From: DATLMR01 sp035634255
GTDB taxonomy: Bacteria > Acidobacteriota > Blastocatellia > UBA7656
NCBI GenBank assembly: GCA_035634255.1
Contig: DASQDI010000167.1
Coordinates: forward strand, 1-64,000
DNA: 64,000 bases
Direction of reading: 5' to 3'
The position numbers and the translations under genes were made by a program. This document shows, piece by piece, positions 8,982-18,249 of the stretch; the first letter of the stretch is position 1, and each line of letters opens with the position of its first letter. Below the pieces are notes generated by a model. It had not been told where the DNA came from and did not search any database. It saw only the letters and a list, made by a program, of their open reading frames with translations.

Positions 8982-9395
8982 TCAAGCACCGAGATCCTGG
9001 CCGAAGCAAAGAACATAGCCCGAGTTGTCTTCCACGTCGAAATCTCTGCAGCCGTAAGCCGCATCGCAAATCTCGCGCGTAATCTTCACGCCTCGCGAGC
9101 GCAGTTCGTCGTATAACGCGTTCGCATCCTTGACCCAAATGTAGGCGTCCCAGCATGAATCCGGATGAACCCGATTGTTAGGGTGAGCGCCGCCCGATAA
9201 ACCAACACTTTTGAGCATGATGTAAACGCCGTCTCGATGAACGATGACGAACGAGGGTGGCTCGCCCCAGTAACGGTCAAACCGGAATCCCAGTTTATCG
9301 CGATAGAACTCCGCCGACTTCACGAGGTCATTGACAATCAAGTATGGCGCAATGGCGTATAACTTTTGGTTAGCGTCAGTCTTTGGCTCCGTCAT
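8982..9395 (-). CDS. Glyoxalase/bleomycin-resistance (VOC) family protein
   Basis: A 137-residue single-module VOC protein. It shows the paired beta-alpha-beta-beta-beta pattern: YLIVNDLVKSAEFYRDKLGF at the start, then AYIWVKDANALYDELRSRG and FDVEDNSGYVLCFGQ near the end. The late E/D-x-x-G-x-x-L element is typical of the superfamily. VOC proteins include metal-dependent lyases, dioxygenases and antibiotic-binding proteins, so the reaction cannot be named. It converges on the MbtH gene, with only 19 bases between stops, and follows 9444-10394 on the same strand. A link to self-protection against the peptide is speculative. Confidence 0.85.
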   Translation of the reverse strand: MTEPKTDANQKLYAIAPYLIVNDLVKSAEFYRDKLGFRFDRYWGEPPSFVIVHRDGVYIMLKSVGLSGGAHPNNRVHPDSCWDAYIWVKDANALYDELRSRGVKITREICDAAYGCRDFDVEDNSGYVLCFGQDLGA

Positions 9396-9443
9396 ATCTT
9401 ATTAGCGGTCAGTCGAGTAATGTCCGTACAGATTTAATCCCGC

Positions 9444-10394
9444 CTACTGAGCCGGCGTCAAATGCCAGCCCGGATTGACCCAAACGCCCGCACGCCGGAC
9501 AAAGATTTCCGTTGCGCGCCCGGTCTTCGTGTGACGTGCGCCTTGAGAATTTTCCAGCTCATACAAGTAGGTCGTGTAGAGAATGGCCGTGTCGCCATAC
9601 ACCTGCATTTCGGTTTGCGGGAATTCCAGCCGGGCAAGTCTTTGGCCGCTTTGCGCGAGTTGTTTGGCGGCTGCCAGGATTTCAGCTTTTTTCATGAACG
9701 GTTTTTCCTGCGCGACTTCCAGCACGATGGTATCTGCCGGAACCAGCTTGTCCAACTGTGCCTGGTCGTTGGTGAAGAAGGCGCGCCATACGGCTTCGCG
9801 GGCTTGCAACAATTGTTGCTTCGCGGGCGGCGGCAGGATTGCAGGTTGGGACATCTGGTGCGCCCGCCAGGCAGGGTCTACCACCGTGTGCGAAGCCCCT
9901 TGATTCCACTGCCCATTACGTTTGACGTACACGTCCATGATACGGTACCTAACATTAGTAATGAGGTCACCGCCGGATTTCTGTCCGAAATCCACATTAA
10001 AGCAAGCCACTGCCAATTCCGGGCCGTAAAAATGCACATCAAAATCAGAGAGCTTGAAGCTGGCCGTCCCCCTATTCGGGTTCGGCGCGCGTTTGGGAGC
10101 GTTGGCGTATGGCGGCCAGGGGATGCCATTGGCCCGCATGTATTCGTCTATCCCCTTGATCGGTACGCGCGAGCCTTCCAAAAAGCCGCGCCAGTCTTCG
10201 GTGTGAGTGGCGTGGATTTTGTCAATGTCGCCGTCAATAAAGGCCTGACAAATGCTCTCGATGTGCGCGCGAATCGCGGCGCGGTCGGCTTCGCGGTCGT
10301 CGGCGGCCGCAGTAGACGCTGCGATTTGACCGTGGGCCGTAACCGTGACCGCGACGAGCGAAATCAGGTAGAGCGAGCGTAGCGGCTTCAACAT
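9444..10394 (-). CDS. Secreted protein with two NTF2-like (DUF4440/SnoaL-type) domains
   Basis: A 316-residue protein with an N-terminal signal peptide (LYLISLVAVTVTAHGQIA). Two NTF2-like repeats follow. The first contains IRAHIESICQAFIDGDIDKIHATHTEDW and VKRNGQWNQGASHTV; the second contains AREAVWRAFFTNDQAQLDKLVPADTIVLE and GVWVNPGWHLTPAQ. ATG 10394 is chosen because AAGGAG lies seven bases upstream; an ATG five codons earlier lacks this. No catalytic residues of ketosteroid isomerases can be assigned, so the function is open. It is probably periplasmic. Confidence 0.8.
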   Translation of the reverse strand: MLKPLRSLYLISLVAVTVTAHGQIAASTAAADDREADRAAIRAHIESICQAFIDGDIDKIHATHTEDWRGFLEGSRVPIKGIDEYMRANGIPWPPYANAPKRAPNPNRGTASFKLSDFDVHFYGPELAVACFNVDFGQKSGGDLITNVRYRIMDVYVKRNGQWNQGASHTVVDPAWRAHQMSQPAILPPPAKQQLLQAREAVWRAFFTNDQAQLDKLVPADTIVLEVAQEKPFMKKAEILAAAKQLAQSGQRLARLEFPQTEMQVYGDTAILYTTYLYELENSQGARHTKTGRATEIFVRRAGVWVNPGWHLTPAQ

Positions 10395-10593
10395 CGTGTT
10401 CTCCTTCATATCAGTTCCGTAAAGTTGAGATCATCATCCGGTGTCAGTAAGAAGGCGGTATTCTACACGGCGGAAAAGTTATGCTACAACGGGCAATACG
10501 TGAACGGTGTGTCTGCTGACGCTAACGGTCAAAAGTAGTGACGATGCATCCATTTTTCTTGTTCGCTGGCGGCTCCTGCGCTAGCGTAGACGG

Positions 10594-11754
10594 GTGCGCA
10601 TCGATCAACGCCTTCAATCGCTCCAACCCTGGACGCTCGTTTCGGCGGCGTGGATACTGCCCGCCGGATTCGCCGCCATCAATCGAATTGCCCAGACGCA
10701 CCTGCGCGGGCTGGAGCCCGTGACGACGCGCGACCTGCTGTGGGAGGGCGGCGACTGGCTGCTGTACGGCGTACTCACTCCCGCAGTATTCGCCGCCTCG
10801 AAACGCCTGCCTTTAACGAGGGTTCGCTTCGTGCGGCACGCGGTATTGCATCTTGTGCTCTCCGTGCTGTTCTGTGTGGCCTGGGCGACGGGCGGGAAGC
10901 TGCTGCAACTGGCGCTGGAACTGTGGTTTGACCCGTACGCGGTGCGCGCGGCGATACGAACCGAGGCGGCGCAGATTTTCCGTGCGGTCAGCGTGGATTG
11001 GCTGAGTTGGGTCTTTACCACGCTGCCCTTCGGCGTCGCCGTATACCTCTGCGTCGTCGGCATCGAACATGCCATCCGTTACTTCGTCGAGGCGCGCGAG
11101 CGTGACGTGCAGTTAGCCCGCCTTTCCGAGCAACTATCGAGCGCGCGTTTCGCCGCGTTGCAGGCGCAAGTGAATCCGCATTTTCTCTTCAACACGCTCA
11201 ACACCATCGCCGTACTGGTGCGTGACAACGAGCGCCAGTCCGCCGTGCGTATCGTGGAGCAATTGAGCGACGTGTTACGGACTACGCTCGGCAGCCACCG
11301 CGCGAATGAAGTTCCGCTCGGTGAAGAACTCGATCTCGTCCGGCAGTACGTCGCCATCGAAGAAGCCCGCTTCTCCGATCGATTACGGCCTGAATTCGGC
11401 ATTGCCGACGCGCTCCTGTCCGCGATGGTCCCGAGCTTCGCCCTGCAACAACTAGTGGAGAACGCGATTCGTCACGGCATTGCGAGGCATCCTGATGCAG
11501 GCCACATACTCATTGCTGCGCGGCGCACGGATGAAACGCTCGAACTTTCGGTCACGGATGATGGCGCGGGCGTCGACGCGGAGTTTGTCTTGCCGCCGCG
11601 CCACGGCCTCGAAAATACCCGCGAACGATTGCGCGCCCTGTATGGCGAGCGCGCCTCACTCGAACTGATCGGGCGCGCCGAAGGAGGTACAATAGCCACG
11701 CTGCGCCTGCCCTATCACGAGGCCACCTCGGAGTCGAATCATGAGGCAAGCTAA
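10594..11754 (+). CDS. LytS/YehU-type sensor histidine kinase
   Basis: A 386-residue membrane kinase. The first ~160 residues contain about four hydrophobic segments. The catalytic half begins with QVNPHFLFNTLNTIAVLV, the His_kinase (PF06580) box with the phospho-accepting histidine. It ends with the ATPase elements LQQLVENAIRHGI, DDGAGV and HGLENTRERL. The start is GTG 10594; no better start with a ribosome site was seen. It overlaps the LytTR response regulator by 14 bases, so the pair is one operon and presumably one signalling system. Its stimulus is not apparent. Confidence 0.9.
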   Translation: MRIDQRLQSLQPWTLVSAAWILPAGFAAINRIAQTHLRGLEPVTTRDLLWEGGDWLLYGVLTPAVFAASKRLPLTRVRFVRHAVLHLVLSVLFCVAWATGGKLLQLALELWFDPYAVRAAIRTEAAQIFRAVSVDWLSWVFTTLPFGVAVYLCVVGIEHAIRYFVEARERDVQLARLSEQLSSARFAALQAQVNPHFLFNTLNTIAVLVRDNERQSAVRIVEQLSDVLRTTLGSHRANEVPLGEELDLVRQYVAIEEARFSDRLRPEFGIADALLSAMVPSFALQQLVENAIRHGIARHPDAGHILIAARRTDETLELSVTDDGAGVDAEFVLPPRHGLENTRERLRALYGERASLELIGRAEGGTIATLRLPYHEATSESNHEAS

Positions 11755-12484
11755 ATGGAAAGCATTGATCGCCGATGATGAACCCGCCGCGCGCCGGGGG
11801 GTACAGCAACTGCTGGCAGCCTTCCCGGAGTTTGCCGTCGCCGGAGAATGTCGCAACGGCGCGGAAGTGCTTGCGGCGTTGGATGCTTCCGCACCCGACG
11901 TGATCTTTTTAGACATTCAAATGCCAGGCATAGACGGCTTCGAAGTGATCCGCCGCCGCACGCCGGAACGCATGCCGGAAGTGGTATTTCTGACTGCGTA
12001 CAATCAATTCGCGCTCCGCGCCTTTGAGGCCGAAGCCCTCGACTATCTGGTCAAACCCGTCAGCGAGGCCCGCTTCGCCGCCACCATAAAGCGTTTACTT
12101 AAGCGGCTGCGCGCGTCGGTATATCCGGCTGCTGGCGAGAGCATCGTCGTCATAACCGCTCGGGGCGCGACGGTGCTGAGTGTAAGCGAGATTGACTGGA
12201 TCGAAGCCGCCGGGAATTACGCGCAACTGTGGGTCGGGTCGCGCAGCTACTTCCACCGCGAGCCGCTGCATCTGTTGGAAGAGCGTTTGCGCAGCTACGG
12301 CTTCCTCCGCGCCCACCGGCGCGCACTGGTGCGGCTTGAAAGTATTCGCGAGTTGACGCGGGACCGCGCGGGCGTGTTGACGGCCGTGCTCGGCAGCGGG
12401 GTGCGCATTCCCGTCTCACGCCGCCGGAGCGCAGGCTTCGCCGCAGCGGTACGACAAGCAGGCATGCTACGTTCTATTGATTGA
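11741..12484 (+). CDS. LytTR-family response regulator
   Basis: A 247-residue regulator. The receiver domain has the acidic pair in ADDEPAARRG, phospho-accepting Asp in VIFLDIQMPGIDGFE, and the conserved Lys in DYLVKPV. A LytTR DNA-binding domain follows from about residue 130, with IDWIEAAGNYAQLWV and FLRAHRRALVRLESI. It is coupled to the kinase before it (overlapping start). The ADOP permease gene 100 bases downstream on the same strand may be its target, by position only. Confidence 0.93.
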   Translation: MRQAKWKALIADDEPAARRGVQQLLAAFPEFAVAGECRNGAEVLAALDASAPDVIFLDIQMPGIDGFEVIRRRTPERMPEVVFLTAYNQFALRAFEAEALDYLVKPVSEARFAATIKRLLKRLRASVYPAAGESIVVITARGATVLSVSEIDWIEAAGNYAQLWVGSRSYFHREPLHLLEERLRSYGFLRAHRRALVRLESIRELTRDRAGVLTAVLGSGVRIPVSRRRSAGFAAAVRQAGMLRSID

Positions 12485-12583
12485 CCCATTACAGGGGAAG
12501 TGAGCCCTATCTTTTGACTCCTTAGCCTTGGTATTCTACCGGAACAGATCGATATTCGGGGTAGATTATCTAATAGAGCGATT

Positions 12584-15091
12584 ATGGCGAAACGAAAAGA
12601 TAAAGGACCGCCGGTTGACTTACCGCACGGCACCCGCTTAGCGAAAGAGAAGCGCCGGGAGGTGTGGGGCTCCCGTCCCTTAGAAACCCTGTGGCAAGAC
12701 CTGCGCTATGGCGTGCGGATGTTACTGAAGAAGCCCGGTTTCACTACCGTCGCCGTCCTCACATTCGCGCTCGGCATTGGCGTCAACACCGTGGTCTTCA
12801 GCGGCGTCTACGTGCTCTTGTTTCAGCCTCTTCCCTATCCGAACGCGGAGCGACTGGCGGTGATCTCGCAGACCAGCCGACAGGAGGTCGAGCTCGGGAT
12901 TTCCTACCCCAACTTCACCGTTTGGAAAGAACATAACCCCGCGTTCGAGCGGATGGCGGCCTCACGCGCGGTCAGCGTCAACCTGACCGGCAGCGACCCT
13001 GTCAAGCGCGTGACAGGCAGTTACGTATCCTCGGAGTTCTTTCCGCTGCTAGGGGGTCGCGCCCAAATGGGTCGAACTTTTCTCGAAGAAGAATTCCGCC
13101 CCGGGGGCGAGAAAGTCGTCATCCTCAGTCACAAGTTCTGGCTGGACCAATTCAACGCGGATGCTGGAGTAATCGGGCGGACGCTCATGTTCGACGATCA
13201 AAGCTACGCGGTCGTGGGCGTAATGCCGCCATCTTTCCTCTACCCGTTGCGTGCCGTTTTTTGGACGCCGCTGGAGGCCAGCGAGCCGCCTAAGACGCTG
13301 CAGGACTCGTCGGCGAACCATTACGAAGTCATCGGGCTGCTCAGGCAGGGCGTGAGCGTTGATCTCGCCGCGGAAGAGATGGGAGAGATAACGGCGCTCG
13401 CGCGGAGCGCCACCGCACGGCAATCGGCGGGACAACCCGAACTGGCCGTGAAGGTGGCGCGCCTGCAGGACACGATGCCGGGCCTCACAAGGTATCGAAC
13501 CCCCATACTGGCGCTGCAATTCGCCGTTCTCTTCGTGTTGCTCATTGCCAGCGTGAATCTGGCCAACCTGCTGCTGGCGCGCAACGCCGCGCGCCACCAA
13601 GAGTTCACCATCCGTTTGGCCATCGGCGCCAGTCGCTGGCGGCTCGTACGCCAGCTGTTGGTGGAGAGCCTGCTGCTCGGGCTGCTCGGCAGCCTGATCG
13701 GGGTATGGCTCGCGGTGTGGGGGATGAAGGTGGTACGCGCCGCCGGGGACCTGCGACTGCCCGGCGTGGGAGAAATCGAAATCAACGCGCCCGTCCTGCT
13801 CATCACCTTGCTCGTCTCCTTATTGACAAGCATCGCTTTCGGACTCGGCCCGGCGCTGATGGCCGGGCGGCAGGATTTGATTAAATATCTCAAATCGGGC
13901 GTCACGACGGCGGACCCGCTCCAGCGCCGTTTCAGCGGAATCCTGGTCGCGGCGGAAGTCGCCCTGGCCGTGGCGCTGCTCACGGGGTCGGCGTTGATGA
14001 TCCGCACCTTCCTCAACCTGATGAAGGAAGACCCCGGCTTCAAACCCGAACACGCTCTTGCGCTCTCGCTCGCGCTCCCTGTGTCGCAGCGCCCGGACTA
14101 TGAGAATCTGGCTTCCTATTTCGACGAGGCCATCCGGCGTATCCGGGCCTTGCCCGGAGTCGAGTCGGTAGGCGGGGTGACCTACCTGCCGCTCGTCGGC
14201 TATAACCCCGGAGTGGATTTCACTATCGACGGGCGCGCACCGTCGCCGGAGGCGGCCCTGAGGGCCGACATTCAACCGATCACCCCGGATTATTTTCAAG
14301 CCATAGGCATCCCGCTCCTGCGGGGGCGGCAGTTCACCGAGTCGGAGATGAAGCCGCAACCCGACGCGGCGATCATCAACAACGCATTCGCGAAAAAGTT
14401 CTGGCCCGATCAAGACCCTCTGGGCAAACACATTCTGTTGCAGGGCGACAGGCTCCCCCGCGTACCGCTGGTCGTAGTCGGCATCGTCGGCGATGTGAGG
14501 CAGTTCGGGCTGCGCACCGAGCCGCGCCCGGAAATCTACCTGCCGATGCGCCGCCATGCGATGACGCTCATCGTCCGCGCGGCCGGAGAACCGGCCCGCC
14601 TGTTCCCTGCCCTGCGCGAGACCGTGCAAAGCGTGGACAACCGGGCGGCGGTCGGCCTGAAGACTATGGAGCAGGTAATCAGTCGCTCGACCTGGACGCC
14701 GAGGAACCTCGCACTGAGGATGGGGGCGTTGGCCGCGGTCGCGTTACTGCTGGCGGCGATGGGGATTTACGGCGTGATCTCTTACGTGGTCGCGCAGCGC
14801 ACGCGCGAGATGGGGATTCGCCTGGCGCTGGGCGCGCGAAGGCGAGACATCCTCGGGCTCGTCCTGGGGCAGGGGCTGAAGCTGACCCTGATCGGCGTCG
14901 CCGCTGGCCTCGGGCTCTCCCTAGCCATGAGCCGTTTTCTTTCAAGCCTCCTTTTCGGCGTCAGCGCAGGCGACCCGATCACATTCGTCGCGATCACGCT
15001 GCTGTTGGCGGGTGTGGCTCTCATGTCTGGCTATCTACCGGCGCGGCGGGCGTCGCGCGTGGACCCGATGGTGGCACTGCGGTATGAATAA
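12584..15091 (+). CDS. ADOP-type ABC transporter permease (MacB/FtsX family)
   Basis: An 835-residue duplicated permease of the same type as the gene at 1167. The ADOP signature LRYGVRMLLKKPGFTTVAV stands near residue 40, after a charged N-terminal extension. A first FtsX helix, MacB-like periplasmic domain, central helix block (RHQEFTIRLAIGASRWRLVRQL motif near residue 340), second periplasmic domain and C-terminal helices ending in RRASRVDPMVALRYE follow. No ATPase is adjacent. It lies 100 bases after a LytS/LytTR pair, a common acidobacterial arrangement that suggests regulated expression in stress or drug export. Confidence 0.92.
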   Translation: MAKRKDKGPPVDLPHGTRLAKEKRREVWGSRPLETLWQDLRYGVRMLLKKPGFTTVAVLTFALGIGVNTVVFSGVYVLLFQPLPYPNAERLAVISQTSRQEVELGISYPNFTVWKEHNPAFERMAASRAVSVNLTGSDPVKRVTGSYVSSEFFPLLGGRAQMGRTFLEEEFRPGGEKVVILSHKFWLDQFNADAGVIGRTLMFDDQSYAVVGVMPPSFLYPLRAVFWTPLEASEPPKTLQDSSANHYEVIGLLRQGVSVDLAAEEMGEITALARSATARQSAGQPELAVKVARLQDTMPGLTRYRTPILALQFAVLFVLLIASVNLANLLLARNAARHQEFTIRLAIGASRWRLVRQLLVESLLLGLLGSLIGVWLAVWGMKVVRAAGDLRLPGVGEIEINAPVLLITLLVSLLTSIAFGLGPALMAGRQDLIKYLKSGVTTADPLQRRFSGILVAAEVALAVALLTGSALMIRTFLNLMKEDPGFKPEHALALSLALPVSQRPDYENLASYFDEAIRRIRALPGVESVGGVTYLPLVGYNPGVDFTIDGRAPSPEAALRADIQPITPDYFQAIGIPLLRGRQFTESEMKPQPDAAIINNAFAKKFWPDQDPLGKHILLQGDRLPRVPLVVVGIVGDVRQFGLRTEPRPEIYLPMRRHAMTLIVRAAGEPARLFPALRETVQSVDNRAAVGLKTMEQVISRSTWTPRNLALRMGALAAVALLLAAMGIYGVISYVVAQRTREMGIRLALGARRRDILGLVLGQGLKLTLIGVAAGLGLSLAMSRFLSSLLFGVSAGDPITFVAITLLLAGVALMSGYLPARRASRVDPMVALRYE

Positions 15092-15199
15092 ATGTACGCT
15101 GCTCACGCCGGGCGAACCTTATGGCCGCCTCGTGCTTCGAGGACGCGGCACCGCAATAATTATTCTTACCGAGGCTTTAGCCGGCTACTTCTTCGTCGT

Positions 15200-15997
15200 T
15201 CAGCCCAACTCGGAACACGGCCTCGGCTGATCCGAGGAAGCCGTCACCGGGACGAAGGCCCGTTTGCGGATCTCCGCTTTCCGCGATTCGGCTGCCGCCC
15301 GCGCCTTACGGGCGGATTCGAGCGCCGCCGACTGGGATGCCCCGCCCGCTATCACTCCCATTGCCGCCGCGTGTTCCATGCGCGCCTGGTCCGACTTCTT
15401 TACAAATTCCGTCTGCGCCCTTTGCAGCAGCAGTAGCTGCTGACGCCAGTACAATACCCCGGCGGAAGTCGTCAGCCGCGTGGGCAGTTGAGCCTGAGGG
15501 ATATCGGTCGCCTGCTGGTCGACGCGATTAATGTTTTCGGTAATCATCATGCGCGCGTCATGTTCCGCGTGCCGCACCTCCGACTTCAGCCAGGCCAGCT
15601 CCAGGAAGTCGGCCTGCGCAATCTTCATCCCCGCGATCACCTGCGCCCCCTTCGGGTGTTTCAAGACTTCCGCCAGTCGCTCGCTGCCGCGCGGAGTAAT
15701 ACAGTCGTCGAAACCGAGTTGAACCGCTCGACTCAGAGCGGCGATAGCGTTGTCGGTCTCGTTCAGCGCCCCATACAGTTCCGCTATCTCATATTCACAT
15801 GCCGCCTTGAGCCACCCGGGCGTGCCCGGCTGCGCCTGGAGCCTCTTGTAACCGTTAATCGCCTCGCGGTACCGCTTGTTGTCGGTCAATTCAGTAAGCT
15901 TCATCAGTTGATCGGTGTAATCCTGCCTCTCGCCCCTCGCGGGTGCGCCAGCCAGGAACGAAAACAAAAAGAACGAGAGCAATGCGGTGCGGAACAT
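15200..15997 (-). CDS. Secreted TPR-like hypothetical protein
   Basis: A 265-residue protein with an N-terminal signal peptide (MFRTALLSFFLFSFLAGAPARG). Residues 30-110 look like two tetratricopeptide-type helical hairpins (YREAINGYKRLQAQPG, AACEYEIAELYGALNETDNAIAAL with a break). The second half is helical and charged, with an Ala-rich segment near the C-terminus. No catalytic motif is visible. It lies alone, convergent with the permease at 12584. A periplasmic scaffold role is inferred from the helical repeats only. Confidence 0.6.
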   Translation of the reverse strand: MFRTALLSFFLFSFLAGAPARGERQDYTDQLMKLTELTDNKRYREAINGYKRLQAQPGTPGWLKAACEYEIAELYGALNETDNAIAALSRAVQLGFDDCITPRGSERLAEVLKHPKGAQVIAGMKIAQADFLELAWLKSEVRHAEHDARMMITENINRVDQQATDIPQAQLPTRLTTSAGVLYWRQQLLLLQRAQTEFVKKSDQARMEHAAAMGVIAGGASQSAALESARKARAAAESRKAEIRKRAFVPVTASSDQPRPCSELG

Positions 15998-16318
15998 TCC
16001 ACCCTCCTTGTCTTACGAGCTCGATGGCTGCCATTGGGATTTCAAGCATCCTCCTTTATGACTATCAGTTTAGTCCGATTTAACTGGAGAAGTGAATGGT
16101 GAAGGGCATAAGAGATATGACATTTGATGAAGGCCCTTCGCAAGACAGACTGGAGCACATAGCGCAGGTGGCGGCGGCGTTTCGCAATGCGGCGGCCCGG
16201 GTGATGAGGACAATTGAAGCATGGCCGTTGGCCACGGCCGGTCTTGATCAGGGAGAATGAATAGACCCCGTGGCCGGCAAGATTGAATATTTTTAATCGA
16301 TTCTGGTAATAAGAAGGC
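15998..16318. other. Intergenic stretch with one inverted repeat
   Basis: About 320 bases between divergent genes without a convincing coding frame. It contains an imperfect hairpin: GGCCACGG (16230-16237) plus GGTCT (16240-16244) can pair with AGACC (16263-16267) plus CCGTGGCC (16268-16275), with a 2-base bulge. The hairpin ends 43 bases before the decarboxylase start and could be a leader element of that gene. No T-tract follows, so it is not a clear terminator. Confidence 0.4.
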
Positions 16319-17854
16319 ATGAGGGATGACAGGTACTGTTCGGATGACGATTTTTTATTAAGGCTTGTTTCGACGGGCGAAGAGACTCGGCGCATGGGGG
16401 CAGAAGCAATAAAACTTATCGCCGAGTACTACGAATCAATTAGAGACCTTCCGGTTTACCCGAACGCGGCGGCACAGAAATTGCGCGAGAATTTAGACGA
16501 GTCGCTCCCGATAGAGGGAGAAGACGTCAGCCACCTGTTTGAAACTTTCCGGGATTTCATCCTGCCCATGAGCCGCCACAATGGGCACCCACGTTTTTTC
16601 GGCTATGTCTCATCGCCGGGAACGGCTCTGACGGCGTTTGCCGATTTGCTCGCCTCAGCGCTCAACGCAAACGTTACTAGCTGGCGCTCGGCTCCGGCAT
16701 CGACGGAAATAGAGCGAATCACAATCGGTTGGATAAAGCAGATATTAAACTATGACAAAGATGCCGTAGGTCTATTTACGAGCGGCGGTTCGATGGCAAA
16801 TTTCGCCGGATTGGCCGCGGCACTTTTTTCTAAAGCTCCTGCTAATTTAATCGATGACGGGGCGCGGGCTCTTGAAAAGAGGATGCGGGTTTATATGTCT
16901 GAGGAGGGGCATTTTTCTATTACGAAAGCGGCCGGTTTGCTCGGGCTAGGGCGCTCAAGCGTCCGAGCAATTCGCGTTAATGAACGTTTTCAAATAGACG
17001 TCGAAGACTTAATCCAAAAAATCGAAGAGGATTTATCCGGCGGGTATCAGCCTTTCTGCGTTGTGGCGAACGCGGGGACTGTCAGCACCGGCGCTTGTGA
17101 TGCGCTAGCGGAAGTTGCCGAGGTTGCCGAGAAGTATAACCTCTGGTTTCACGTCGACGCTTCATACGGCGGGTTCGCCGCGCTCGCTCCTTCGGCTAAA
17201 CACCTGTTCGACGGCATTGCCGGGGCCGATTCGGTCTCGCTCGACCCGCACAAGTGGCTCTATTTACCGATTGATTGCGGCTGTGTTTTATACCGTGACG
17301 GGGCAACGGCACGCGCCGCTTATAGTCATGATGCGGAATACACTCGCGTGGTCGGGGATGATATTGAGGAATTTGCTTTTTGGGATTACACGCCGGAATT
17401 ATCGCGCCGTTTTCGCGCCCTGAAGGTCTGGATGATGCTGAAAAACGTTGGGGCCCGACATCTCGGGCAGGCGATTGAGCAGAATATAAATTGCGCTAAA
17501 CATCTGGCAAGCCTGGTTGACAAGAGCGACGACTTTGAAATGCTCGCTCCCGTCGAGTTGTCAATCTTCTGTTTTCGCTACGTTCCCCCGTCCGTGAGGA
17601 AGGGATTGGAGAGAGCTGATTCAAACGGAGTTGAGGAGATAAACCGTCAACTTGATACCCTGAATAAGGGTATTATGGTCGAGCTGCAGAGGGACGGTAG
17701 TTCTTACTTATCGAATGCGCTCATCAATGGGCGATTTGCCTTACGTGGCTGCGTTATTAACTATCGCACGACCCTGCAAGATATAGAGGTGTTGCTCGAA
17801 GATATCAGGCGAGTTGTGAAATGTACAAGGCTCTCAGCTTATGAAAGCGACTGA
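16319..17854 (+). CDS. PLP-dependent amino-acid decarboxylase (group II, aromatic-type)
   Basis: A 511-residue group II decarboxylase. Signatures are RFFGYVSSPGT, TSGGSMANFAGLAAAL for cofactor phosphate binding, HVDASYGGFAAL for the cofactor-contacting Asp, and SLDPHKWLYLP with the lysine that forms the Schiff base. It most resembles aromatic-L-amino-acid and related decarboxylases, which release CO2 to give amines such as tryptamine, phenylethylamine or tyramine. Exact substrate cannot be read from motifs. A purine-rich AAGAAGG stands almost adjacent to ATG 16319, so a slightly later start is possible. The gene faces the keto-acid decarboxylase and amino-acid oxidase pair, which may act on the same amino acids. 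Confidence 0.88.
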   Translation: MRDDRYCSDDDFLLRLVSTGEETRRMGAEAIKLIAEYYESIRDLPVYPNAAAQKLRENLDESLPIEGEDVSHLFETFRDFILPMSRHNGHPRFFGYVSSPGTALTAFADLLASALNANVTSWRSAPASTEIERITIGWIKQILNYDKDAVGLFTSGGSMANFAGLAAALFSKAPANLIDDGARALEKRMRVYMSEEGHFSITKAAGLLGLGRSSVRAIRVNERFQIDVEDLIQKIEEDLSGGYQPFCVVANAGTVSTGACDALAEVAEVAEKYNLWFHVDASYGGFAALAPSAKHLFDGIAGADSVSLDPHKWLYLPIDCGCVLYRDGATARAAYSHDAEYTRVVGDDIEEFAFWDYTPELSRRFRALKVWMMLKNVGARHLGQAIEQNINCAKHLASLVDKSDDFEMLAPVELSIFCFRYVPPSVRKGLERADSNGVEEINRQLDTLNKGIMVELQRDGSSYLSNALINGRFALRGCVINYRTTLQDIEVLLEDIRRVVKCTRLSAYESD

Positions 17855-17960
17855 AGCGAACTTCACCAGCAAGCCCTATGTGAGCGATTTATGACCGGAA
17901 TTAACCGAATAATGTAGAACCGTATGGTAGGAGATTGACTTGTATCCAATACCTACCTAG

Positions 17961-18134
17961 CTGCAACTCGCATTAAATGGCTACCTGACGCAAAACGGCG
18001 TGATGGACCCGGCCATGCTTTACGCCCCCTTTACCGACTACAACCCCGCCGGGCTTGACGGCGTTTTCGATGACGCCGACGCCAATGGCATCGTTTCCAT
18101 CCTGCAAATCATTCAAGAGAACGCGGCGGCCTGA
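17961..18134 (+). pseudogene. Relic of a type I restriction HsdR C-terminus
   Basis: An open stretch after an in-frame TAG (17958-17960) encodes LNGYLTQNGVMDPAMLYAPF, then TDYNPAGLDGVFDD and a final helix ending in AAA before TGA. This resembles the extreme C-terminus of type I restriction enzyme R subunits (G-x-M-x-P-x-x-L-Y-x-x-P-F-T-D ... G-V-x-x-x-F). No helicase or nuclease part, HsdM or HsdS is nearby, so it looks like the remnant of a lost restriction locus. The rest of 17855-18249 shows nothing else. Recognition is from memory of the family. Confidence 0.5.
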
Positions 18135-18249
18135 GCCGCTGCGGGGAGGGCGAAGGCGGCCCCCTCACACCCTTCCCCGCGACGGCGGTCCCGCCGTAAG
18201 AACACGGCCCGTTCAACGCAGCCTGCGCGCATCAGCCGAGCGCACAGAC

